From: Luteipulveratus mongoliensis
GTDB lineage: Bacteria; Actinomycetota; Actinomycetes; Actinomycetales; Dermatophilaceae
Assembly (NCBI RefSeq): GCF_001190945.1
Contig: NZ_CP011112.1
Coordinates: 1,240,001-1,304,000 of the forward strand
Length of the DNA stretch: 64,000 nucleotides
Reading direction: 5' to 3'
The position numbers and the translations under genes were made by a program. Within the stretch, counting starts at the first letter, position 1. Each line of letters starts with the position of its first letter. This document shows, one piece after another, positions 45,762 through 54,870 of the stretch. The notes under the pieces are model-generated. The model was not told the origin of the DNA and ran no database searches. It was given only the letters and a program-made list of their open reading frames with translations.

Positions 45762-47884
45762 TGGCCCCCGCGACCGTCACGGACACTCACTGCCCGTACT
45801 GCGCGCTCCAGTGCGCGATGCGGCTGACCGTGGACGACACGGGCGTGACGGTCGAGCCACGAGACTTCCCGACCAACCGGGGCGGGTTGTGCCAGAAGGG
45901 CTGGACCTCGGCCGCCCTCCTCACAGCACCCGACCGGATCACGACGCCACTCATCCGCAACGGCGCGGGTGAGCTGGCTCCGGCGAGCTGGGACGAGGCG
46001 TACGACCTGATCGTGCGCACCGTGGCCACGGTGCAGTCGGAGAGCGGGAGCGATGCTGTCGCAGTGTTCGGCGGCGGGGGTCTGACCAACGAAAAGGCAT
46101 ACGCCCTCGGCAAGTTCGCGCGAGTGGCGCTGGGCACGGCGATGATCGACTACAACGGTCGGTTCTGCATGTCATCCGCCGCGGCCGCCGGCAACCGGGC
46201 CTTCGGTCTCGACCGCGGCCTGCCATTCCCTCTCGCGGATCTCGGTGACGCGGACGCCATCCTCCTCGTCGGCAGCAACCTCGCGGAGACGATGCCGCCT
46301 GCGGTCCAGCACATCGCCCCGGTCCGGGAGAGGGGCGGACTCATCGTCATCGACCCACGTCGTACGCCGACCGCGCAGCTCACCGAGGACGGTGGCGGTA
46401 TCCATCTGCAGGCTCTCCCCGGCACCGACATCGTGGTCCTGCTCGGACTGCTCCACGTCGTCATCGCCGAGGCCGGTGTGGACGAGGAGTATGTCGCAGA
46501 GCGTGTCAACGGTTGGGAGGCCGTGCGACGCTCGGCCGCACAGTGGTGGCCGGAGGCTGTCGAGCGAGCCACAGGCGTACCCGCTTCTCAGATTCGTTCT
46601 GCAGCAAGGGAACTGATCGCCGCGAGCCCCGCGCGCGGCGGTCGTGGAGCGTACATCCTCACGGGTCGCGGAGCGGAGCAGCACGCGCACGGCACCGACA
46701 CGGTGACCGCGGCGATCAACCTGGCTCTGGCGCTCGGCCTGCCGGGACGCGTCGGCAGCGGTTACGGGTGCGTGACCGGTCAGGGCAATGGGCAGGGCGG
46801 TCGCGAGCACGGTCAGAAGGCCGACCAGCTGCCGGGGTACCGCAAGATCGATGACCCCGCCGCGCGGCAGCACGTCGCGAGCGTCTGGGGGGTCGACGTC
46901 GACGCGATCCCGGGACCCGGCGTACCCGCTGTCGAGCTGCTGTCACGGCTCGGCGAGGCCGACGGGCCGAGAGTCCTGATGGTGCATGGCGCGAATCCGG
47001 TGGTGAGCGCGCCAGATGCCGCCCAGGTGCGACGACGGATGGCGGCGCTCGACCTGCTTGTGGTGTGCGACTTCGTACCGTCCGAGACGACTCAGCTCGC
47101 TGACGTCGTGCTGCCGATCACCCAGTGGGCTGAGGAGGCAGGGACGATGACATCGCTTGAGGGGCGAATCCTGAGGCGGCACAAGGCGGTCGAACCGCCG
47201 ACCGGAGTACGTGATGAGCTGACCATCCTGCATGACCTGGCGGAGCGGCTTGGGTCGGAGGCGGCGTTCTCCGTCGAGCCGTCCGAGGTCATGGACGAGC
47301 TCGCGCTGGCCAGCGCCGGGGGAGTTGCGGACTATGCCGGTGTCAGCCACGACCGACTCGACGACGGTCCGCCGCTCTACTGGCCGTGCCCGACGCCCGA
47401 GCATGAAGGCACCCCAAGGCTTTTCCTCGATCGGTTCGCGCACGCGGACGGCAAGGCCGTCATGGTCGACGTACGGCCCACGCCGGTGGACGACGACCTG
47501 CGCGCCGACGCTCCGATGTACCTCATCACCGGCCGGCTGTTGCAGCACTACCAGTCGGGCGCGCAGACCAGGCGGGTGCGAGCCCTGGTCAAGGCGCAGC
47601 CGCACGGTTTCGTCCAGATCCACCCGGTTGCCGCGCAGCGTCTGGGGATCGAGGAGGGCGAGCGGGTCCAGGTCACCTCCTCCCGTGGCACGGCGGTCGC
47701 GCCCGCTCGGCTCTCGGACGAGGTCCGTCCGGACACGGTGTTCATGCCGTTCCACTTCGGCGGCGACGCCTGCGCCAACGACGTGACCAACCCCGCCACC
47801 GACCCGATCAGCGGGATGCCCGAGTTCAAGGTCTGCGCCGTCAGCGTCTCCCGCCTCGACCCGGCCGCAGAGGTCGTCGCATGA
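45761..47884 (+). CDS. Assimilatory nitrate reductase, molybdopterin catalytic subunit
   Basis: This 707-residue cytosolic reductase of the NasC/NarB type converts nitrate to nitrite. A [4Fe-4S] cluster is bound by Cys 11, 14, 18 and 44, followed by QKGWTSA. The molybdopterin oxidoreductase core includes NGRFCMSSAAAAGNRAFG and GRGAEQHAHGTDT, and GCVTGQGNGQGGREHGQKADQLPG is typical of assimilatory enzymes. The C-terminal molydop-binding domain contains TGRLLQHYQSG. No Tat signal is present, in keeping with an assimilatory role. It overlaps narK by 1 base and the next gene by 4. Confidence 0.94.
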   Translation: MAPATVTDTHCPYCALQCAMRLTVDDTGVTVEPRDFPTNRGGLCQKGWTSAALLTAPDRITTPLIRNGAGELAPASWDEAYDLIVRTVATVQSESGSDAVAVFGGGGLTNEKAYALGKFARVALGTAMIDYNGRFCMSSAAAAGNRAFGLDRGLPFPLADLGDADAILLVGSNLAETMPPAVQHIAPVRERGGLIVIDPRRTPTAQLTEDGGGIHLQALPGTDIVVLLGLLHVVIAEAGVDEEYVAERVNGWEAVRRSAAQWWPEAVERATGVPASQIRSAARELIAASPARGGRGAYILTGRGAEQHAHGTDTVTAAINLALALGLPGRVGSGYGCVTGQGNGQGGREHGQKADQLPGYRKIDDPAARQHVASVWGVDVDAIPGPGVPAVELLSRLGEADGPRVLMVHGANPVVSAPDAAQVRRRMAALDLLVVCDFVPSETTQLADVVLPITQWAEEAGTMTSLEGRILRRHKAVEPPTGVRDELTILHDLAERLGSEAAFSVEPSEVMDELALASAGGVADYAGVSHDRLDDGPPLYWPCPTPEHEGTPRLFLDRFAHADGKAVMVDVRPTPVDDDLRADAPMYLITGRLLQHYQSGAQTRRVRALVKAQPHGFVQIHPVAAQRLGIEEGERVQVTSSRGTAVAPARLSDEVRPDTVFMPFHFGGDACANDVTNPATDPISGMPEFKVCAVSVSRLDPAAEVVA

Positions 47885-49581
47885 GGCCACACCGCGTGGT
47901 CGTCGTCGGGCACGGCATGGTCGCCGCGCGCTTCCTGGACGATCTGGATCGACTGTCCCGTACGACGTCCGCTCGCCTTGACGTCACGGTGCTGGGTGAG
48001 GAGCCGTACGAGCCGTACAACCGGCTCATGCTGAGCGAGGTCATCGCTGGGAGGGCCGATCTCAACGCACTCACGCTGCCCGCGGCGCCCGCCGCGATGG
48101 CGGTTCATCGAGGCAGCCGGGCTGCGGTCCTCGACCGCGACCGCCACTTGGTCATCGATGAGTTCGGCCGCGAGCACCCTTATGACACAGCCGTTCTCGC
48201 GACCGGATCAGCCGCGCGCATCCCTCCGATCGAGGGACTGCACGATGCTGAGCACGGCCTGTCCGGCGTCCGTGCGCTGCGGAGCATCGACGACTGCCGC
48301 GAGCTGCTCGCCGCGTGCAGCCGGGTCCGTCATGTGACGGTGCTGGGGGCGGGATTGCTGGGCGTCGAAGTCGCTTGTGGGCTTCGCACCCGCGATGTCG
48401 AGGTCACTGTCGTGCACCTCGGTGAGCACGTGATGGATCGTCAGCTCGATAGCACCTCAGCGGCGGTTGCCAGCCGGACGCTGCAGGACCTCGGCATCGA
48501 CGTACGTGCGGGGGTCGGCCTCGACCAGGCCGTCAGGGACGGTGCGAGTGTCACCGAGGTCGTCCTGAGTGACGGTTCACGTGTCCGCACGGACCTGGTC
48601 GTCCTGACCGCGGGCGTGGCTCCGCGCGTTGAGATCGCTTCTGCGGCAGGGCTTCCCGTCGATCTCGGCATCGTTGTCGGCAGCGACCTGCGCTCACCGG
48701 CGGACCCATCGGTCGCCGCTATCGGCGACTGCGCCCAGACACCCGACGGCTGCCCAGGTCTACTCGCTCCCGGATGGGACCAAGCCCATCGCCTCGCCAC
48801 CGACCTCGCTGGTCGAGTAGGCGAGCCCAACCCCTCCGGTCGAGTAGGCAAGCCCAACCCCGCTGGTCGAGTAGGCGAGCCCCCCAGGGCGAGCCGTATC
48901 GAGACCACCGACACGGCGGACGTCGAGTCTCCCCAGGACTCAACGGGTCTCGATACGCCCTCGGCTAGCGCCTCGGGCTACTCGACCAGCGGTACGAGTG
49001 TGGTGAAGCTCAAGGCGGTTGGACTGGAGATGGTGACGCTCGGCGAACCGCTGCCCACGGACGAGCTCGCCCCCGACGCCGGTCGCGTCGTCTCGCTGGT
49101 CGACGCCCGAGCCCGCCGGTCCGTCCGCGTCGCGATCCGCGACGAGATGGTCGTGGGCGCGGTCTGCATCGGTAGCCCGGACGTTGCCGCGGACCTCACG
49201 GTGGCGTACGAGCGTCGTACGCCGATCCCGACCGACCCGGCACTGCTGCTCGTCCGCGGACCGGCGGGCGCCGGCGTACCCACGGTTCAGACCCCGACGG
49301 CGATGCCCGGGTCGGCGACGGTCTGTCGCTGCAACGGCGTCACCAAGAAGGAGATCGTCGACGCCCATGTCTGCGGCGACCGCTCCGTGGCCGAGGTCGC
49401 CTGCCGGACCCGCGCGACGACCGGCTGCGGCGGCTGCACCGGCATCGTCCAGGGCCTCCTCGACTGGATGGACGACGTCAATCCCACCTCGATCGAACCC
49501 GACGATCGACCTGCCTTTCCGTCAGCCCTCGTGCACCAAACGTCACAACGATCGTCAAGGCAGCAAGGAGAGACGGTATGA
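47881..49581 (+). CDS. FAD/NAD(P)H oxidoreductase with C-terminal BFD [2Fe-2S] domain; nitrate reductase electron donor (NasB-like)
   Basis: The protein has 566 residues. A pyridine-nucleotide-disulfide oxidoreductase fold opens with VVVGHGMVAARFLDDL, and the second Rossmann motif is TVLGAGLLGVE. A BFD-like [2Fe-2S] domain ends the protein, with Cys 482, 484, 516 and 519. It resembles the N-terminal half of NirB and is expected to pass NAD(P)H electrons to the nitrate reductase encoded just before. About 62 residues near 309-371 (GRVGEPNPSGRVGKPNPAG... to STSGTS) are encoded by an in-frame dispersed repeat. This insert lies after the FAD domain, next to VVKLKAVGLEM. Confidence 0.9.
   Translation: MRPHRVVVVGHGMVAARFLDDLDRLSRTTSARLDVTVLGEEPYEPYNRLMLSEVIAGRADLNALTLPAAPAAMAVHRGSRAAVLDRDRHLVIDEFGREHPYDTAVLATGSAARIPPIEGLHDAEHGLSGVRALRSIDDCRELLAACSRVRHVTVLGAGLLGVEVACGLRTRDVEVTVVHLGEHVMDRQLDSTSAAVASRTLQDLGIDVRAGVGLDQAVRDGASVTEVVLSDGSRVRTDLVVLTAGVAPRVEIASAAGLPVDLGIVVGSDLRSPADPSVAAIGDCAQTPDGCPGLLAPGWDQAHRLATDLAGRVGEPNPSGRVGKPNPAGRVGEPPRASRIETTDTADVESPQDSTGLDTPSASASGYSTSGTSVVKLKAVGLEMVTLGEPLPTDELAPDAGRVVSLVDARARRSVRVAIRDEMVVGAVCIGSPDVAADLTVAYERRTPIPTDPALLLVRGPAGAGVPTVQTPTAMPGSATVCRCNGVTKKEIVDAHVCGDRSVAEVACRTRATTGCGGCTGIVQGLLDWMDDVNPTSIEPDDRPAFPSALVHQTSQRSSRQQGETV
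48807..48991. repeat. Full nested inverted repeat (TCGAGTAG family) inside a coding gene
   Basis: The outer arms are a perfect 14 bp (CGCTGGTCGAGTAG 48807-48820 with 48978-48991). The inner arms are a perfect 12 bp (CGTATCGAGACC 48895-48906 with 48946-48957). The forward arm is present three times, giving the protein repeats GRVGEPNP, GRVGKPNP and GRVGEPPR. No stop codon arises in the coding frame. Confidence 0.88.
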
Positions 49582-52187
49582 GGCATCCCCAGCAGGTTGT
49601 CGTTGTCGGGGGCGGCATGGTCGCCCACCGATTCGTCGAGGCCCTCCGCTCCCGCGACGACGAACGGCGTTGGCACGTAACGGTTCTCGCGGAGGAACCA
49701 CGCCCGCCGTACGACAGAGTCGCCCTGACGTCGTACTTCACCGGCCGTGACCCCGAGGATCTCAACCTCGGTCACGAGGACTTGTGGGCCGACCCGTCGG
49801 TCCGGCTGCGCAAGGGCATCGCCGTGACGAGCATCGACCGGGACGCGCAGCAGGCGACGCTGTCCACCGGCGAGACGATCGCGTACGACCACCTCGTGCT
49901 GGCAACCGGGTCGTACGCCGCCGTGCCGCCGGTCAAGGGCAAGGACACTCGGGGCTGCTTCGTCTACCGCACCATCGACGATGTCGCCGACCTGCGCGGC
50001 TACGTCGAGAAGCTCCGCGCCGACCACCCCAGCCGGCCCGTCCGCGGCGCCGTCATCGGTGGCGGTCTGCTCGGGCTCGAAGCCGCCGGCGCGCTGCAGG
50101 CTCTCGGCGCCGAGTCGACGGTTGTCGAGTTCGCGCCTCGCCTGATGCCGTTGCAGGTGGACCCCGGTGGCGGTCAGGAGCTGCGCCGCCTCATCGAGAA
50201 CCTCGGCGTCGACGTTCGTGTCGAGACCGCGACCTCCGAGGTCGTCTCTCGTCGCGGTGTCGTCAGTGGGATGAAGTTCGCCGACGGCGAGCGGATGGAG
50301 GTCGAGGTCGTCATCTTCGCGACGGGCGTCCGGCCCCGCGACGAGCTCGCTCGCACCGCCGGCCTGGACGTGGGCGAGCGCGGCGGCGTGATCGTCGACG
50401 ACGCCTGTGCCACCAGCGATTCCGCGATCAGTGCCATCGGTGAGGTGGCGTGCATCGAGGACCGTGTGTGGGGGCTGGTCGCCCCGGGCTACGCCATGGC
50501 CGAGATCGCGGTCGACCGGCTGCTCGGGGGTGACGCCACGTTCCCCGGCGCTGACTCCTCCACCAAGCTCAAGCTCCTCGGTGTCGACGTCGCATCCTTC
50601 GGCGACGCCTTCGCCACCACGCCCGGCGCGCTCGAGATCGTGTACGCCGACTCGGTCACCGGCGCGTACAAGAAGCTCGTCGTCTCGGACGACGCGAAGA
50701 CCTTGCTGGGCGGCATCCTCGTCGGTGACGCATCGGCGTACGCCGCGCTCCGGCCCATGGTTGGGCGTGAGCTCCCGGGCGACCCGTCGTCGTACATCGT
50801 GCCCGAATCTGCAGGCGGTGCAACAGGACTCGAGCTGCCGGACGACGCTCAGGTCTGTTCCTGCAACAACGTGGACGCCGGCCGCATCCGGTGCGCGGTC
50901 AGCGAGGACGGCTGCGACCTGGCCGGAGTGAAGGGCTGCACCAAGGCGGGTACCAGCTGTGGTGCCTGCGTACCGCTGGTCAAGAAGCTCGTCGAGGCCG
51001 AGCAGGAGAAGGCCGGCATCACGGTCGACCGCAGCCTGTGCGAGCACTTCGCCATGACGAGAGCGGAGCTGTTCAAGGCCGTACAGGTCAGCGGCCACAC
51101 GACTTTTACGCAGATCATCGAGCGGCACGGGAGCGGCCGCGGCTGCGACATCTGCAAACCCGTCGTCGGCTCGATCCTGGCCAGCCTCAACAACGGCCAC
51201 ATCCTGAGCGGTGAGCAGGCGACGCTGCAGGACACCAACGACCATGTCCTCGCGAATCTGCAGAAGGACGGCACCTACTCGGTCGTCCCGCGCATCCCCG
51301 GCGGCGAGGTCACGCCCGAGGGCCTGATCGTCATCGGTGAGATCGCGCGGGACTTCGGGCTCTACACCAAGATCACCGGCGGCCAGCGCATCGACATGTT
51401 CGGTGCGCGCATCGATCAGCTGCCGGCCATCTGGCAGCGGCTGGTCGACCACGGCTTCGAGTCGGGCCACGCCTACGGCAAGTCGCTGCGCACGGTGAAG
51501 TCCTGTGTCGGATCGACGTGGTGCCGGTTTGGCGTCCAGGACTCGGTGGGCATGGCGGTGGAGCTCGAGCTGCGTTACCGCGGTCTGCGCAGCCCCCACA
51601 AGCTCAAGGTCGGCGTCTCCGGCTGTGCCCGCGAGTGCGCCGAGGCGCGTGGCAAGGACGTCGGTGTGATCGCCACCGAGAAGGGCTGGAACCTCTACGT
51701 CGGCGGCAACGGCGGCCAGACGCCGAAGCACGCGGTGCTGCTGGCGGAGGACCTCGACAGCGAGACGCTCATCCGCAGCATCGACCGGTTCTTCATGTAC
51801 TACATCCGCACCGCCGACCGGCTGCAGCGCACCGCCCCCTGGCTGGAGGAGATCGAGGGCGGGATCGAGCACGTACGAGCCGTGGTCCTGGAGGACAGCC
51901 TCGGTATCGCCGACGATCTCGACCGGGCGATGGCCGAGCACGTCGGCGCCTACCGCGACGAGTGGGCCGAGGTGCTGGCCGACCCGGCCAAGCTGGCCAA
52001 GTTCACCTCCTTCGTCAACGCTCCCGACCGCGCGGACGCCTCGCTCACCTACGTGATGGAGCGCGGCCAGCGCCGCCCGGCCAACGCGCACGACCGCGAA
52101 CGTGCGGCCAGGGGAGAGGTCGAGCTGATCACCGCCGACCGCGATCCGGTCGTCATCGCGGGCACCCGTCTCGAGGTGCGATCATGA
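49578..52187 (+). CDS. nirB: Nitrite reductase [NAD(P)H] large subunit
   Basis: This 869-residue cytosolic enzyme reduces nitrite to ammonium with six electrons from NAD(P)H. In order it has an FAD/NAD(P) oxidoreductase domain (VVVGGGMVAHRF, IGGGLLGLEAAGAL), a BFD [2Fe-2S] domain (CSCNNVDAG...GCTKAGTSCGAC), then the ferredoxin-like and siroheme/[4Fe-4S] domains. The siroheme cluster ligands are Cys 643, 649, 683 and 687. It overlaps both neighbours by 4 bases. Siroheme is supplied by genes further down the operon. Confidence 0.97.
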   Translation: MRHPQQVVVVGGGMVAHRFVEALRSRDDERRWHVTVLAEEPRPPYDRVALTSYFTGRDPEDLNLGHEDLWADPSVRLRKGIAVTSIDRDAQQATLSTGETIAYDHLVLATGSYAAVPPVKGKDTRGCFVYRTIDDVADLRGYVEKLRADHPSRPVRGAVIGGGLLGLEAAGALQALGAESTVVEFAPRLMPLQVDPGGGQELRRLIENLGVDVRVETATSEVVSRRGVVSGMKFADGERMEVEVVIFATGVRPRDELARTAGLDVGERGGVIVDDACATSDSAISAIGEVACIEDRVWGLVAPGYAMAEIAVDRLLGGDATFPGADSSTKLKLLGVDVASFGDAFATTPGALEIVYADSVTGAYKKLVVSDDAKTLLGGILVGDASAYAALRPMVGRELPGDPSSYIVPESAGGATGLELPDDAQVCSCNNVDAGRIRCAVSEDGCDLAGVKGCTKAGTSCGACVPLVKKLVEAEQEKAGITVDRSLCEHFAMTRAELFKAVQVSGHTTFTQIIERHGSGRGCDICKPVVGSILASLNNGHILSGEQATLQDTNDHVLANLQKDGTYSVVPRIPGGEVTPEGLIVIGEIARDFGLYTKITGGQRIDMFGARIDQLPAIWQRLVDHGFESGHAYGKSLRTVKSCVGSTWCRFGVQDSVGMAVELELRYRGLRSPHKLKVGVSGCARECAEARGKDVGVIATEKGWNLYVGGNGGQTPKHAVLLAEDLDSETLIRSIDRFFMYYIRTADRLQRTAPWLEEIEGGIEHVRAVVLEDSLGIADDLDRAMAEHVGAYRDEWAEVLADPAKLAKFTSFVNAPDRADASLTYVMERGQRRPANAHDRERAARGEVELITADRDPVVIAGTRLEVRS

Positions 52188-52600
52188 CTTGGACGGCGGT
52201 GTGTCGGCTGGAGGAACTGCAGCCGGAACGCGGCGTCGCGGCCCTGGTCGGCGAAGCCCAGGTGGCGCTCTTCCGGCTGCTGGACGGCACGGTGCTCGGG
52301 ATCGACCACACGGACCCGTTCAGCGGGGCCAACGTGATGGCCCGCGGCATCGTGGGCACGAAGGTCGTGGAGGGCGAGGAGGTCCCTGTGGTGACCTCAC
52401 CGATGTACAAGCAGGTGTTCGACCTGCGTACGGGTGTCTGCCTCACGGACGGGGCGACGATGCCGGACCGAGGGAGCCTGCGACCTCGGCCGGAGGAGGA
52501 GGGTCGTCACATGGACTCAGGGAACGAGACCGTCACCCTCAAGACCTGGCTCGTCCGTGTGAACGGCGAAGCGGTGGAGGTGAAGGATGCACGCACTTGA
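52184..52600 (+). CDS. nirD: Nitrite reductase small subunit, with in-frame insertion
   Basis: NirD is a Rieske-like partner of NirB. The product has 138 residues, longer than the usual 105-115. The core CRLEELQPERGVAALVG, IDHTDPFSGANVMARGIVG and SPMYKQVFDLRTGVCL is normal; as in most NirD, the Rieske ligands are not conserved. Between LTDG and LKTWLVRVNGEAVEV there are about 25-28 extra residues (ATMPDRGSLRPRPEEE... to NETVT), encoded by the 47-bp dispersed element and its flank. The start codon overlaps the nirB stop (ATGA). Confidence 0.92.
   Translation: MTWTAVCRLEELQPERGVAALVGEAQVALFRLLDGTVLGIDHTDPFSGANVMARGIVGTKVVEGEEVPVVTSPMYKQVFDLRTGVCLTDGATMPDRGSLRPRPEEEGRHMDSGNETVTLKTWLVRVNGEAVEVKDART
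52455..52501 (+). repeat. 47-bp dispersed element, copy B, inside nirD
   Basis: This copy matches 14174-14220 at 43 of 47 positions. CCGAGG and CCTCGG can pair around GAGCCTGCGA. It lies in frame in nirD, about 85 bases upstream of the siroheme synthase start, and contributes the peptide PDRGSLRPRPEEE. Confidence 0.88.
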
Positions 52601-53741
52601 CCTGACGGGTCGGTGGGTTCTGGTGCTCGGCGGCGGTCCGACCGCAGAGCAGCGAGTACGCACCCTGCTCGCCGAGGGTGCCCGCGTGCGCCTTGTCGCG
52701 CCGCATGCCTGCGAGGGCGTACGAGACCTGGCCGCCCACCATGACGACGTCACCTGGGAGCGGCGCGATGTCGTACGCCGGGACCTCACCGATGTCTGGC
52801 TCGTCTCCTTGCAGGAGGTCGACTCCGCCCGCGACGAGCTGGTGCGGACTTGGTGCGAGGCCGACCGGATCTGGTGTGAGGGCATCGACAGCCGAGTCGT
52901 GACGACCACCGACCTGGACGGCTACTCCATCGCTGTCGACGGACCCGACACCGAGCTGGCTCGGCAGGTGCTCGCCCAGCTCACCACGGCACTGCAAGAG
53001 GGCGACGTCGCCCTACCGGCCCGGCGTACGGGCCAGGGCAAGGTCGTCCTCGTCGGGGGCGGACCCGGCAGCCCCGAGCTGCTGACCCTGCGGGCGCGCC
53101 GCGAGCTGGCCCGCGCGGACGTCGTGGTCACCGACCGTCTCGCTCCGACCGAGGTGCTGGCCGAGCTGGCGCAGCACATCGAGGTGATCGACGTCGGCAA
53201 GACGCCCTACCACCACCCCATCCCGCAGCCCGAGATCAACCGCATCCTCGTCGAGCGCGCCCAGCGCGGCCAGCACGTCGTCCGGCTCAAGGGCGGCGAC
53301 CCGTTCGTCCTCGGCCGCGGTGGCGAAGAGCTGCTCGCCTGCCGCAAAGCGGGCGTCGAGGTCGAGGTCGTGCCGGGCGTGACCAGTGCGCTCGCAGCAC
53401 CCGCAGCCGCCAATATCCCTGTGACACATAGGGGTACGGCGACCGGTTTCCTCGTCGTGTCCGGCCACGACGAGATGGAGACCTCCATGCTCGCCGAGTG
53501 GCCAGGCACGATCCTCGTCCTGATGGGCATGAGCCGGCTGCACGAGCTGACCTCCCGGCTGCTGCGCGACGGGCGCCCCGCGGAGACTCCGGCAGCCGTC
53601 GTACACAAGGCGTGGACGTCCGAACAGCGAGTCGTACGAGGCACATTGGCCGACATCGCTGAGCGCGTGACCACGGCCGGCGTCGCCAACCCCTCTGTCA
53701 TCGTCATCGGCGACGTCGCCACGGTTCTCGACCAGGCCTGA
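52587..53741 (+). CDS. Siroheme synthase: precorrin-2 dehydrogenase-like domain fused to uroporphyrinogen-III C-methyltransferase
   Basis: The product has 384 residues. The N-terminal part (about 1-150) is a Rossmann-type domain (WVLVLGGGPTAEQRV) like the CysG dehydrogenase half. The rest is SUMT, which methylates uroporphyrinogen III twice with SAM to give precorrin-2: VLVGGGPGSPELLTLRA, VRLKGGDPFVLGRGGEE and VVPGVTSALAAPA. The usual CysG dimerisation segment is short, and the dehydrogenase domain is diverged, so its activity is less certain than the SUMT activity. It overlaps nirD by 14 bases. Confidence 0.92.
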   Translation: MHALDLTGRWVLVLGGGPTAEQRVRTLLAEGARVRLVAPHACEGVRDLAAHHDDVTWERRDVVRRDLTDVWLVSLQEVDSARDELVRTWCEADRIWCEGIDSRVVTTTDLDGYSIAVDGPDTELARQVLAQLTTALQEGDVALPARRTGQGKVVLVGGGPGSPELLTLRARRELARADVVVTDRLAPTEVLAELAQHIEVIDVGKTPYHHPIPQPEINRILVERAQRGQHVVRLKGGDPFVLGRGGEELLACRKAGVEVEVVPGVTSALAAPAAANIPVTHRGTATGFLVVSGHDEMETSMLAEWPGTILVLMGMSRLHELTSRLLRDGRPAETPAAVVHKAWTSEQRVVRGTLADIAERVTTAGVANPSVIVIGDVATVLDQA

Positions 53742-53745
53742 CCGC

Positions 53746-54870
53746 ATGGTCCCCAACATGCAGGACCAGCTGTCGGGCTGCACCGTCGTGCTGACCGCCC
53801 AGCGCAGGGCCAACGAGCTCGCGGCCGCGCTCGAACGCCGAGGCGCCGACGTCGTGCATGCGCCGTCGCTGTCTGTTGTCCCGCACGTCGATGACCCGGA
53901 GCTGATGGAGCGGACGCGGGAGCTGCTGGCGCACCCGCCGGACGTGGTGGTCGTGACCACGGGCGTCGGCTTCCTCGGCTGGGTGGAGGCGGCCGACGCG
54001 GTCGGCTTGTCGCAGCAGCTCACCGACATGCTGACCCGTAGCCGCATCGTGGCGCGTGGGCCCAAGGCGAGGGGAGCCCTGCAGGCTCAAGGCCTGACGG
54101 CGGACTGGGTGGCCGAGTCCGAGACCAGCGCGGAGATCCAGGACCTGCTGCTGACCGAGGGCGTCCAGGGTCAGCGCGTCGCCGTGCAGCACCACGGTGC
54201 CGGCGCAGATGGGCTCGACGAGGCCTTCGCGCTCGCAGGCGCTGACGTGGTGTCCCTCGTGGTCTACCGCTGGGGGCCGGCCCCCGACGCAGATGCCGTA
54301 CGGGCCGCAGCGCACCGTGTGGCCGAACAGGCTTGTGACGCAGTCGTTTTCACGAGTGCACCTGGCGCGGTGGCGTTCCTCGACGTGTGTCGCACCGAGA
54401 AGGTCCTGCCTCAGGTCATCGCGGCGTTCAACGCGCCTGACGGGGTCGTGGCAGCGGCAGTCGGCACGGTCACCGCCGGGCCGCTCGACTCGGTCGGCAT
54501 CCGTGCCTTGATCCCGGACCGCTTCCGTCTCGGCGCTCTCGTACGCACCCTCGTCCGCGAGCTCGCCGAGCGTCGCGGGCTGCGGGTGCTGACCGCGCAG
54601 GGTGAGCTGCGAGTACTCCGCGGAGCGGCCGTGCTCGACGGCGAGGTCCTCGCGCTGTCGCCCAATTCCCTTGCGGCACTGAGGGTTCTGGCCGCCGCGG
54701 GCGGGAGCGTCGTGTCGCGCACGGACATTCTCGAGGCGCTCCCGGGTTGCTCCAGCGACCTGCACACCGCGGAGGTCGCCGTCGCGCGGCTGCGCGAAGG
54801 GCTCGGGTCGCGCGACCTCGTGGCGACAGTGGTCAAGCGCGGCTACCGCCTCGCGGTGACGGACGCATGA
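53746..54870 (+). CDS. Uroporphyrinogen-III synthase (HemD) fused to a winged-helix DNA-binding domain
   Basis: The product has 374 residues. The HemD domain spans about 1-260 (GCTVVLTAQRRANELAAAL; FTSAPGAVAFLDV). The C-terminal 100 residues form an OmpR/PhoB-type winged helix (LSPNSLAALRVLAAAGGSVVSRTDILEALPG, AEVAVARLREGLG, VVKRGYRLAV). The same fusion occurs in mycobacteria (Rv0260c) and Streptomyces near nitrite reductase genes. It may make uroporphyrinogen III, regulate the operon, or both. It starts 4 bases after the SUMT stop. Confidence 0.88.
   Translation: MVPNMQDQLSGCTVVLTAQRRANELAAALERRGADVVHAPSLSVVPHVDDPELMERTRELLAHPPDVVVVTTGVGFLGWVEAADAVGLSQQLTDMLTRSRIVARGPKARGALQAQGLTADWVAESETSAEIQDLLLTEGVQGQRVAVQHHGAGADGLDEAFALAGADVVSLVVYRWGPAPDADAVRAAAHRVAEQACDAVVFTSAPGAVAFLDVCRTEKVLPQVIAAFNAPDGVVAAAVGTVTAGPLDSVGIRALIPDRFRLGALVRTLVRELAERRGLRVLTAQGELRVLRGAAVLDGEVLALSPNSLAALRVLAAAGGSVVSRTDILEALPGCSSDLHTAEVAVARLREGLGSRDLVATVVKRGYRLAVTDA

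Noticed and set aside
48807-48991. CRISPR array from the tandem TCGAGTAG units
   Set aside because: There are only three forward units with irregular short spacing, reverse arms are present, and there are no cas genes.
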